From Clonostachys chloroleuca (taxonomy: Eukaryota > Ascomycota > Sordariomycetes > Hypocreales > Bionectriaceae), in assembly GCA_037952775.1 (NCBI GenBank), contig JBANAY010000003.1:1-64000 (forward strand): a stretch of 64,000 nt of DNA, in the 5' to 3' direction. This document shows positions 1-12,287 of this stretch, piece after piece. The position numbers and the translations under genes were made by a program. Every line of letters begins with the position of its first letter. Position 1 is the stretch's first letter. The notes under the pieces are model-generated. The model saw only the letters and a program-made list of their open reading frames with translations, had not been told where the DNA came from and did not search any database.

Positions 1-3000
1 GTAGATATATTAAATACTTTTATAATATTTATTTACTATTTAATTAAGTTAAATATACTTAATATTACCAGTTTAGTACTTATCTTTATAGTTATAGTTA
101 CCTTTATAAAGTATAGCTCTAAGACTCTTAATTATTTAATCTTATATATTAGATAGATACAAATTATATTATTATATTTATCTAAGTTATACTGTTCTAG
201 TACTTCTAATAGGAATAATTATATAATTTAGTATATACCTCTTCTTTAAGCCTAATACTCTTCTAATCTAGGAAAGGAGGTATATTTAGGGTAAACCGCT
301 CTTAATTATAACTAATTATATTAAATTGTATAAAGCCTTGGTTCTAATAAGTACTATTCTTCTTCCTTCCTATATATATCTATTATCTACCCCCTTTTCC
401 TCTCTACCCCTATAACCTTATATTATAACCCTGTATAACTCTATATAACCCTAATCTAAAGTTATTTATAACCCTAGAGTACTAACTAATTAGTAACTCA
501 GCTTAGTAGTAAATAATTTTATAGAAATAAAACTACCCTATTTACTTATTTATATAGATAATTCTAGTAGAATTACCTATAAATAATACCTAGGGTTAGG
601 GTTACTATATACTTATACCCTTCTCTATAACTAGCTCTTAGTAATACTACTATAGCTATTCTACTTAATCTCTTACTTTATAAATATAGTACTATACTAG
701 ACTCTATAACTATACTAAACTTTTTCTCTACTCTTACTCTATTACTCTATTATTTTATTAAAAATTATATATATCTATAATATCTCTATATCTCCCTAAA
801 TTACTCTTTTCCCTATCTATCTTTATACTTACTCTCTTCTTTCTTTCTCTATTTACTCCTTCCTATTATAAAATCTAAGCCTACTATATAACTTAATACT
901 ATTACTTAGTAACTATATTTATATCTAGATAATAATATATATTATTACTCCTTTATATTAATACTACTTCTTATTATTTTATTTCTATTTATCCTCTACC
1001 CTATTTTCCTTCTAGCTATTATATAACTTCTATAATATAAAGTAGTCTATATAGTAACTAAAGTTTTCTATTATCTTACTTTACTATAGGAACTTTTTTA
1101 TATCTATTATAAGCTAGTATATCTCTACTACTTACCTCTCTATTATTAGTACTTCCTAGTATTATAGCCCTAAGTATATTCTTTTACTATATATACTCTA
1201 TACTAAGCAGAATATATAGCTATCTAGAGCTTATTATATAAGCTTCCTTTAGTACTCCTAGAACCTTTAATACTCCTCTACTATAGTAGTTATAGTTTAA
1301 TACTAAGTATTTTCTATTTCTAGTTCTTACTACTATATATTATATTCCTTCCTATCCTCTAACTAATTATCTTTACCTTTCCTATTCTTCTTATCTTTCT
1401 AGTATTAGTAGATATTATATAGCTCTTCTCCTTACTTATAGCTCTTCTAATCTATTTAGCTATCTATAATAGAGTTTAGTACTATATACTAATATATATT
1501 ACTATTAATATAGCTATCTATAGCTATATACTTAGCTATAAATAGCTATAATCTCTTTAAGCTATTTTATATATTAAGTTAGATAATAATAGTTTTACTC
1601 TATAGCTTATTTTAATCTATATACTTACTCTATTATATATAATTAGTTATTCTATATAGTATCTCTATATATATTACTACTTAAATATTAGGTATATTAA
1701 TACTAAAACTAAGTATATTTATTACTATAATTATATATCTATTTCTATACTACTTATATTTTATACTACTTATTTAGAATTTAAATCTCTCTATTTTACT
1801 ATCCTAAGTATTAATCTCTTAATAATAAGTATTATATTCTAGTTTTCTAGCTAGGTATTCTATTACCTCTACTTACTAGTAGTAAATAATAATTTTAACT
1901 AGTTATAAATACTCTTTTAGTTTTTAATTAATTATAACTTTTATCTTCTTAATAATAGTAGTAATAGCTTTATCTATAGTTATAGCTATAACTAATCTAA
2001 TACTATAAGCTATATTATAATATATTATTTTTACTTAAATTATAATAATATCTTTATACTATATATTAACTATATTAAAAAAGACTACTTTATTTACTAA
2101 TAGGAATATTACTATAAGATAAACTATTTATAATCTTACTAGTATAAAAGTACTAAGCTTATATAGCTTAGAATAAAATAAGAGACTTCCTTTTATAATT
2201 ATATAATACTTATTAATAATAATCTAGTCTACTTTAGCTATAGTCTACTATAACTCTAGAAAGTTTAGAAAATACTTTATTATAGCTAACTCAGGTATTA
2301 TAAATATAATTAATATATCTCCTAATATACTATTACTTCTCTACTTAGTATATAATATCTTAAGCTTTTAGTACTAATCTATTAGATTACCCTGTAGAAA
2401 TATAAGTAGTATAATTATTATTATTAGTCTATTAGGATAGCTAGCTATAGATAGTATAAAGCAGAGGTTTTTTTTAGTATTAGTTTCTATAATTATAATA
2501 ATAAGACTTTTATTTATTATAATTATATCTACTACTTCCTATTACTTACTATAGAACTAGATATAATCTCTATATAAATAGCTTAGCTCCTAGTTAATAT
2601 TAACTCTTTAAAGGGTTTTCTATTACTTTAGTTATAGATTTCTTATTACTTTATAATATAATAATAGTATTTTTTATTTATACCCTAGTATAAGAACCCC
2701 TCTAAACCCTTTAATAGTTAATAGGAAACTAAATAAATAATACTACTTCTTACTAATAAACTAGAAATTAATATACTATTTATTTATTTTAAAATACCTT
2801 TCTATAATAAGCCTACTATATACTAGACTAATAGTTAAAGACCTATAGTAGGCTTAGGTATTCTAGGGATTATTCTACTTTACTTTACTATTACTATTAC
2901 TACTATAGCCCTTATCTATCTTACTAATAAGAGCTATATAAGCTATTATACTATTATAAAAATAGTACTAGGTAATTATAATTAAGAGATATCTCTAGCT

Positions 3001-5854
3001 ACTAATACTAAACTCTTTCTTATAGTTTTAAAGATTTATTTATTATAGAATATAGATTATTTATATAAATATTTAGTATAAGCTAGACTCTAGATAATAT
3101 ATTTTACCTTTTATCTTTTTTTAAGAATAATTATTTTTATCCTCCTTACTATTACTTTTATTATTACTATCTATTTAATATCTATTTTTTCTATTATTAT
3201 TATTTAAATTATTAAGTATTTCTTCTGGAGCTTATAGATTAGTAGAAAATTCAGTTTTATTCTAAATATTTACTTATATATTCTCCTAAAATAGTAGTAT
3301 AAGCTATAAGTAATAAATTACTAAAGAGCTAATTTTATATAATAAAAAACAGTATATAACTCTAACTCTTTTAGTTTTTAAAAATCCCTTATAATATCCA
3401 GCTATAAGTATAATAAGCCTATAGTTATAGAGGATATTTTATATACTACTATTAGTAGTATTTCTATACTATAGGGTAAGTAGTTCTAATAATTAGATAG
3501 TTTAACTACTAGATAAATAAATTATAAATAATAGATATTTAAGGAATTCCTCTAAGTAGTTATTATAATATTAGGTCTTTTTCTTAATAAGATTAAACTC
3601 AGCCTTTAGATTATCTTTAGTTTATATTTTTTATAGAGTAGTATTTATCTATATTTTATAAAATATCTAACTATTACTTTCTAATAATAGTTATAAAAAG
3701 TTACTAATAAATAAGTAATTAATACTTATATCTACTATATTATTAATAAGCTCTTCCTATAGAAACTATAGTAACTTAAGCTTAATAGTTAATTAATCTT
3801 TATATTCCTTATAGAAAAGTAAATACTTATATAGTAGTATCTTAGCTCTTTATAAAGCAGATTATAATATAGACTAGATACTAAGTATATTAATATAGAT
3901 ATCTTTATAGATAGTATTCTTATTATTCTAACTAACTAAATCTAGAATTACTTTATATCTACTAGCTACTATACTATAATTATAAAGTTAAATAATAAAC
4001 TATATTAGTATAGTATTCTAGTATTTAGTACTATTAATAAGAAACTAGTATATTATCTTAAATATAATTTTAAAATATCTTAAGCTCTTCTCCTTAGCTT
4101 CCTATTTAGTCTATCTTTACTCTATTCTTCTCTAGATATATAATTTTCTCTTATTTATTATATACTTAATAAGAAATACTTATAATATAGTTATAATAGC
4201 TAAGAGTTTAGAGGTAAAGTTTATATATATCTCCTAAGTCTTATTATTTTAAATACTTAGTATAGTTAGAAAGCTAATAAGTATACTTTTATACTTAGTA
4301 ACTTTAGTAAAATAGTTAAGAATAGATATATAAAAGATAAGTATAGAATTCTTAAGAAATTAATATAATTTATTAATCTAGGATATTACTAGTAGAAGCT
4401 CTATCTTATTATTAATATTAATAAGGTTAGTAGTATTATCTATTATCTTATTAAAAGTAGAGACTTAGTTTTTAATAAGCCTAAATAGTAGTTAATTATT
4501 AATATTCTTATAAGATATAGTTTAAATAGTATAAATAAAGAATTATAAGTATATAATAATATACTTCTTTTAGATCTATCTTTTAAATTAAAAGTAGAAA
4601 GATATATTATACTCTTTATATAATTCTTTTTAGTTTATTTTAAATAGTATATTTTATAAAATAGTACTTAGTCTAGTTATTCCTATAGACTTTTAAATTA
4701 AATATTTAATAGTAGTATAAATATATTAGAGCTAGGAATTATTCTTAGTTTTAAAATTATCTAGCTTTAAGATATATTTTAATAAAATAAAGTTTTTTAA
4801 GAACTACTTTTTATTATTAAAATCCTTTAAGTAAGCTATTAATCCTAATTAATAAAACTATATATTTAGTATAACTAAATTATTTATTTTATTAATAATA
4901 TTTATCTCCTTCTTTTAAACTTCTTTAGTTTTTATCTAGAAGGCTTATATAGCTTATTATATAGTAACTTCTATTCTTTTCTAGTTTATTATTAGGCTTA
5001 CTAGATTATAACTTCTTATAATCTTAAAGTATTTACTATATAGACCCTTTATAAAGAGCTACTAATAAAATATACTACTTCTTTAATAGGTAGAATCTAT
5101 ATCTATTTTAATAATATTTATACTTTAGGAGCTAGACTTTTAATCTAGTTTAATATAATATACTTTCTATAAGTATTTATTTCTTTATCTTATATTTATA
5201 CTTATAGCCTAATAATCTTTAGTAAATATATATTAAAAGCCTCTACTTTTAGGCTTATCTAATACTTTAATTAGTATACTATTATCTAGAATAAATAGTA
5301 AAGTAGAGATCTCCTTATTATTATTAATAAGATTAAGTACTTTAATCTATAGCTTAACTTTATTAATATCCTTCTTTATAAACCTATATAGTTTACTATA
5401 TAGATAAGCCTAGATCCTACCTCTTATTACTATATACTTATATAACTTATAGTATAGAAAGTATAGATTACTTATATAGTTAAAATACTCTATATTATAT
5501 AGATTTAGAACTAAATAATAATAATAATATAAACTAAATAATTCCTAAGAATTCTTTTTCTATAAAAACTTCCTTCTTTTATTTATTTCTTTATATTAAA
5601 GTTTCTTTTTCCTATAAGTTATTATTAGTAAGTATAATACTATATCTATATAGTAGATAATATTATATTCTAATTAAGTATTTTCTATAAGCTATTCTTA
5701 TTAACTAATAAATATTAAAACTATAATCTATAATAAGATTAAGTAATTTAACCTATAAATAATAGCTTTATAATAAAACTAAACTTACTATTATAATTAT
5801 AAGGTTAAACTTAATATTTATATATTTTTTTTATATCTTTCTATTATTATTAGG

Positions 5855-5985
5855 ATATAGACTAGAGTTTATTAGTTATCCTAGATTTAGATTATTAGTT
5901 ACCCTATATTATACTAGTGCCCTTTGATTTTATACTAAAAAAAGTTTATTAGTTACTAAGTAATACAGGGTATAATATCAGGGGA
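5855..5985. repeat. Dispersed repeat, copy 1 (second copy at 11,955-12,075)
   Basis: About 100 bp here resemble 11,955-12,075. Both contain actagagtttattag, then ctatattatactag, then a cc(c)ttt tract, then agttacta followed about 6 bp later by atacaggg. The differences are mostly C/T and G/A. The two copies lie 6.1 kb apart in the same orientation and the second marks the edge of the RIP block. They may be ends of the same kind of element, but I cannot show that they bound a single one. Confidence 0.45.
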
Positions 5986-8900
5986 AAAACTTATTATCTA
6001 TCTTAGCTGCTATACTACTAGTACAGATAGATCTAAAGTTAATAGTATTTTTACTATATAGTATCTAGAGTATATTAGCTAGCTAGAATAAAGAATCTAG
6101 AACTTTCTTAATAAATTACCGGGCTATTAGGTACTTATATTAATAAGATAGCTAACTATTATACCTAAAGACCTGGATACTAAGAAAAGAGAGAGAATAG
6201 TTATAATAAATATTTATACTTATAGTTTCTAAATAAGTATTTAATCCTTCACCCTTATATTAGCTATATAGATATCTCCAGTATTAGAGGGCTATCTTCC
6301 TTATCTGAAAAAAGCTTACTATTAAGAGAGGTAATAGTATTAGTATTAGATAAGATATTATTAGAGAATTTATCCTTATTATTATATAACCTATAAGAGC
6401 TAATACCTAAGCTATTAAAAGTACCTATCTTATAATAAGAATAGAATAATATACTAAGAAGTTTATATAGTAATATATAATAGTTACCTTATAGCTATTA
6501 ATTTTAAACTATAAAAGAAAAAATATAAATAGGTTAGGTAAGTCTTAAGGCTATAGAGAAAAGTATATATAGCTTCCTTCTAATAATAAGTAACCTGCTA
6601 GGCCCTAATTAGATATAGTTTTATTTTAGCTCTCTAAGCTAGATTACTACTACTACTATTACTATTACTATTCTACTTCCCTCTTCCTAATAGTAAAGGA
6701 AGGGGTAGCCTAGCTATAGATATAGAGAGATAGAACTAGAGGGAGAATAGGGAATTAAAATTAAATTACCCTAAAAGCTTATATAGACTAGGGGTACCTA
6801 TATATATATCTAAATACTAATAGCCTAGTATATACTATCTTAGTATAATATAATATTTCTTTCTTTTTCCCTAGATTAATAAGGAATATATACTACTAGG
6901 GTAGGAGGTAGGAAGGAGACTGTTTTTAGATTATATATCTTTTGCTATTAGATAGATACTACCCTGATATTACCCTAGGTCCTAATATCTATTATAGTAC
7001 TAGCTATCTCTTACTACTATTACTCTTACTACTACTAACTATTACTTCCCTTAGTAATAGTAAAGTACTATTACTAGAGTTAGTTTAAGGTATAGCTAGG
7101 GCCTTAAGATATAAGTATAATAATTATAAAGGCTATTATACTAATAATAACTAGAGTAGTAGTAGTAGACTACTACTAGTAATAGTAGGAAATAAGCCTG
7201 GTTAGCTATTATTATAAAAGCTAATTAGAGTAGTATCCTCCTAGCTAATTAATAGTCTACCTTTAACTCTAGTACCTAGAGTAGTATAAGTAGTAGTAGT
7301 AATAGTAGCTATAGTAGTAGGAGTAAGATATATCTTACTTAAGGCTAACTGTACTTCTAGTAAGGATATATATCTAGGCTTAAACCCTAGTAGAATACTA
7401 TTATTTATAATAGTAGTAGTATTAGTAGTACTATTAGATAAAGATAAAGAGGTAGGCCTATTCTCTCCTACCTTACTGAATCTTATTCCTAATACTCCTA
7501 ATCCTAGACTACTATAACTATTACTACTACTTTAGTAGTATAATACTAGCAGGAGGAAGGCTATAATAGTCTTTTTTACTACCTAGTATATAGATTACTT
7601 AAGTTTAGTAGTCTCTAGAGGTAATAGTACTATTATATTATACTTATATATAGCTACTTAAATAACCTAGTAGTAGAACTCCTAAATAAGATTAGGAATC
7701 TATACTAAACTAACTGTACTTAGATTTACCTCTACTCTTCTCCTCCTTATACTATTTATAATTATTTTCTACTTATTCTATAATATACTTATACTAAGTA
7801 ATAAGACTTCCCTCTATACTAGGATAAGCAGATAAAACTATATACTATAGGAGAATTACTCAGTATATAATAGATTATCTATACTAAACTTCTGCCTAAG
7901 AGCAGTAGGTAGTACTATATACTTATAAAATTTATTTATATTCTTATAAGTAAAATCTAATATTAGCTCCTATAGATATAGTACTATTAGACTTAAGCAG
8001 ACTATTAGTACTAATAGTATACTCTAGTCTATATACTTCTCTAGGGCTACCTTAAGGTAGATATATAGTAATATCTTATTCTGCTTAGTATATATCTATA
8101 TACTTATAGCTACTATACTTAGTAGATTAAACTATATAATAATATAATATATTATATACCCTAGATACTTTATATAGGCTCTCTTAATATAGTAGGGGGT
8201 AGAGAAACTTATTATTAGTATATCTATAATAAACTTATAGACTTAGGTATACTTATTATTACTTAGTATTAATAGTAACCTGTTAGCCCTTATATACTAA
8301 TAGCCTAGTTCCTTATAGAATATTACCTCAGCCTTAGCTAGTAATTACTTATAGCTAAATATAGCTACTAGATAGTTCTAGTTATAGTAGGTAATATAAA
8401 TAGAAGTATCTATAGGTAGTACTTATACTATATTAAGTATTAAGCCTAGTAGCTAGAACTAGTACTTATTAATATAGTAGCTTACTAACTATTTAAATAT
8501 AGAGAAGAGAAGGACTTAAACCCTATCCTTATCTAGTACTATTATATAGCTATCTCCTGCTACTGCTTATAGTACTAGAGTATTATAAGCTACTATATTG
8601 GAAAGTACTACTTACTCCCTAGCTATAGGGACTTAGTAAGCTTATAATTAATAATAAGCAGATTACTACTATTACTATTACTATTACAGCTATTAGACTT
8701 AATAATAGTATTACTATCCCCTTCCTAGGATATAATTAAGATAAGCTATATCTATATCTGCTTATAACTATTAGATATTATAAAATTAGTCCAGTTCAGC
8801 TATATTTATATAGTAAGAGGCTATAGTAGCTAATCTATAATAACTAATAATTAGCCTCCTAATCTTATCTCCTTATCTCTCCTCTTTCTATAAGCTCTAT

Positions 8901-10570
8901 CCTTATAGTAACTAGTATAACTAGAAGTAGTAGGAGGAGGAGGAAAATATACCTTAGTTATAGAGCTCGCAGGTCTACTATAGCTTATCCGCCTAGCTGT
9001 TGGAATTATATATAAACTCCCTGAGTACTATAATATAGTACTAGCTGGCTATAACCTTAACTAAGCTACTATTTACCTTAGCCCAGTATAGTATATCTAT
9101 CTTATTATTCTACCTTTTACCCTAACCCCCCTTAGAGGAGTCTCTGTATTATATATAGTATATATTATTAGTATTACAGAGGTATAAGAGGTAGTTCCTA
9201 GGCTTATAATACTATAGCCTATTAATACTAAATACCTTATAAAGCTTATAGATATATATAGGCTTAATAGTTTAGTTCTAGCTTATACTTTATATTATAT
9301 CCAGTATATCTAGTAGCAGTCTGCTTACTGTAAGAAGGTATAGTTTCGCTAGCTTACTAATTAATATATTATCTTACAGACTATTCTCCCTATAACCCTC
9401 TAAAGCAGTATACTTCTTCTTCACTAGCCTAGCTTTACTATATAAGATATTATCCTCCTCTACTTATTACCTCTTCCTATTATATATACTAATACTAGCT
9501 ATTTTTATCTAAATACTATAGTAGTATAATAAGGGCTATAGTATATTCCTTATAATAATATTAAAGCCTGGAGAAGGAATAGTAATAGGTTATCTGCTAA
9601 AGAGAGTATAGTATATAGTAAATAAAGATAGCAGGCTAGATAGCTAAGGGAAAGATAGGAAGATAAGACTATAGCTTTTACTACTTTTAAAATAAGGTAT
9701 AAACTGGACTACTATTCCTACTATATCTAATAGCTAGGGATTTATTTAGTCTAGCTAGATCAGCTTTATTAACCCTAGTATCTAGAAGTACTAGTATTAT
9801 AGGGATCTAATCTACCTCCTAGCTAGCTTATATAGGGTATAAGGAGGCAGGATAAGGAGTTTATAGTTATAATATTTAATAATTATAATTCTAGAAATAT
9901 AGACTTTTAATTTTTATATATAACTTCTAGTTCCTAATATAGAGCTAGACTAGTATAATATTTTACTATACTATCTACTCTTACTATCCTCTATTCTAGC
10001 CTATAGGAGAATACTACTTTCTATATTATTCCCTCCTAAGGGGCCTTTATTATATATATTTTACTTAAGCTCCAGAATAGCTATTCTTAGTAATATTAGT
10101 AAGTAGTTAGAATAAAATAATATACCCTAGTTTATATAATAATATATCTCTACCCCTATTATATTTTTATTTATTTATATAGCTCTCTTATCTTACCTCC
10201 TCCCCTTAGAGCCCTTCTATTTATTTTTATTCTTATTATCTCTAATATTCCCTCTCTATCTCTCCCTCTCCTACCCTCCTACTATTACTCTCTTAACTAT
10301 TATAATTATATATAAGGAGTAGTCTCTATCTCCTCTCTCTATTATTACTCCTATTATAGTTATTATATCTACCTCTATAGCTACCTCTATCTCTATAGTC
10401 CTTAATTCTATAGCTATATTTATATTATTGCTTTTCTTATATTTACCCTATAAACCTATTATTTACTATATCTATAGGGGGCCTATAGTATTCTACTATA
10501 TCTACTAATATATTTTACTATCTTACTAGTACTTAATTATTAACTCTCTAGGAAAATTAATAAAAATCTT

Positions 10571-11041
10571 AATCTTCCCTATAGGAAAAAAGAGGAAGAG
10601 TAGTAAGTAAATCTCTTCCCTATAGGGAAAAAGGAGAAAAGTAGTAAGTCTTTTCCCTATAGGGAAGAAAATAAAAGGGTAAAGTCTCTTCCCTATAGGG
10701 AAGAAGAGGAAGGGTAGTAAGTAAGTCTCTTCCCTATAGGGAAGAAGATAAAAGAGTAGTAGGTCTCTTCCCTATAGGGAAGAAAATAAAAGGGTAAAAT
10801 CTCTTCCCTATAGGGAAAAAAAGGAAGGATAGTAAATAAGCCTCTTCCCTATAGGGAAGAAGATAAAAGGGTAAAGACTCTTCCCTATAGGGAAGAAGAG
10901 GAAGAGTAGTAAGTAAGTCTCTTCCCTATAGGGAAGAAGATAAAAGGGTAAAAACTCTTCCCTATAGGGAAGAAGAGGAAGGGTAGTAAGTAAGTCTCTT
11001 CCCTATAGGGAAGAAGATAAAAGAGTAGTATTCCTTATAGG

Positions 11042-11046
<5 letters not shown>
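10571..11046. repeat. Minisatellite with a 16-bp perfect palindrome core
   Basis: About thirteen units of 36-42 bp, each carrying the self-complementary core CTTCCCTATAGGGAAG or a close variant. Two spacer types largely alternate: a longer one (aagaggaagggtagtaagtaagt) and a shorter one (aagataaaagggtaaag). The array therefore has a higher-order period of roughly 78 bp. The core holds no CpA or TpG and so offers no RIP target. First core near 10,573; the last, degenerate, near 11,034. Confidence 0.9.
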
Positions 11047-11074
<28 letters not shown>

Positions 11075-11075
11075 T
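11046..11075. repeat. (AGT)n microsatellite
   Basis: About nine to ten GTA/AGT trinucleotides in a row, directly at the end of the palindromic minisatellite. Confidence 0.9.
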
Positions 11076-11954
11076 ATTTTCTACTTTCCCCTCTCTTTAT
11101 CCCTAAACCTAAACCCTTAACCCTATCTTGCTAACCCTGCTACCCTATTCTACTGCTTATCTATACCTACTCTTTTCTCCCTTAACCTTACTACCCTCTA
11201 GTAGTAGAAACTCTGTATAGATATTACTATTAAGTAGACCTATTCTACTGTAGTCTACTGTACCTGGGTATAGAGCTAGGCTATCTCCCCTCTTTAAGCT
11301 ATTACCCTTTCTTATAGCCTATTACTATCTCCAGTCTCTATATACCTAATTAGTTATATAGAATTATTTGATTCTATATAGGTATACTATCTTATTAAAC
11401 CTATTAACCTGCGCAGATCTATTATACTTAATTATATACTTATACCCGAGCTGGAGTATAATCTATTTATACTTACCTACTTCTTCCAGCTTAATTATTT
11501 AATACCTACTAAATATATATAATAGGTTTATTATCCCCTCTAGAATAATTAATCTAATCTAGAATAACTAATCTATCTAATAAATTATTACTATAGTAAA
11601 GATAGAGAATAGAACTTAAGCTTATTATTATCTGTTTTACCTATACTACTAAGGTAGATTTATACCAGTTTATCTTATATATAGCTTCCTATAGTCTAGA
11701 GATAGTTTTTATCTATAATAATATTTTATATTCTATATTTAACTATTACTTTTTTAGCTAAAGTATAATATATTAGTTAAATATTAGATAGCTTAGTTTA
11801 ATACTAGGTAAATAAATACTTTCTATAGAGTAATAAAAATTATTAATTAATAGATTAATAGATATAGATCTTTATTAATAGATTCTACCTTCTATCTTTT
11901 CTTAGTATAGAAATTCTCTTATTAAATTTTAATAGATTCTACTAGGAACTATTA

Positions 11955-12075
11955 TAGAATTAATAATAGAGGTAAACTAGAGTTTATTAGCTACTCTATA
12001 TTATACTAGCACCTTTTTATTTCCCAACAGATAAATTCATCAGTTACTAGACGATACAGGGGATTACTATTAGGG
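11955..12075. repeat. Dispersed repeat, copy 2
   Basis: Partner of the copy at 5,855-5,985. It sits exactly at the transition from RIP-degraded to normal DNA and keeps more C and G (for example agttactagacgatacagg), so it is the less mutated copy. Confidence 0.45.
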
Positions 12076-12287
12076 TAATATTAAAACTCAGCATACCTCA
12101 ACTAGAGATAATATGATTCGTCAAGGGCCTGCAGTGACTAAGAGCGATCGGCATTGGCATAATGACGAAACGACGTCCGACTAGATGCTAAAGGATGTAA
12201 ACTATCATAACGAAAACAAACTCTAAACAGGCTATCACTAGCTCTGAACCCTACATCATAGGCAGAAAGCTCCATTCAAAAGCTGGT

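Larger units (their letters stand above)
1..12090. repeat. RIP-degraded AT-rich block, no intact gene
   Basis: This 12-kb stretch is extremely AT-rich, with TpA everywhere and very few CpA or TpG dinucleotides. That is the expected product of RIP (C-to-T at CpA on both strands) on repeated DNA. No open frame of useful length is present on either strand. I could not assign individual transposons by eye. Short less-degraded pieces occur around 6.3-9.6 kb. It ends abruptly at about 12,090, where normal-composition DNA begins, 200 bp beyond the 3' end of the CHAT gene. Most likely old transposons piled together; the superfamily is unresolved. Confidence 0.8.

Noticed and set aside
10571..11046. 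CRISPR-like regular repeats
   Set aside because: The spacers are themselves two repeated types, the core is a palindrome and the context is fungal RIP DNA. It is a minisatellite.
1..12090. Mitochondrial or centromeric DNA as explanation of the AT-rich block
   Set aside because: Dinucleotide pattern (CpA/TpG loss, TpA gain) and the visible transposon-type repeats in similar blocks fit RIP better; a centromere cannot be excluded from sequence alone.
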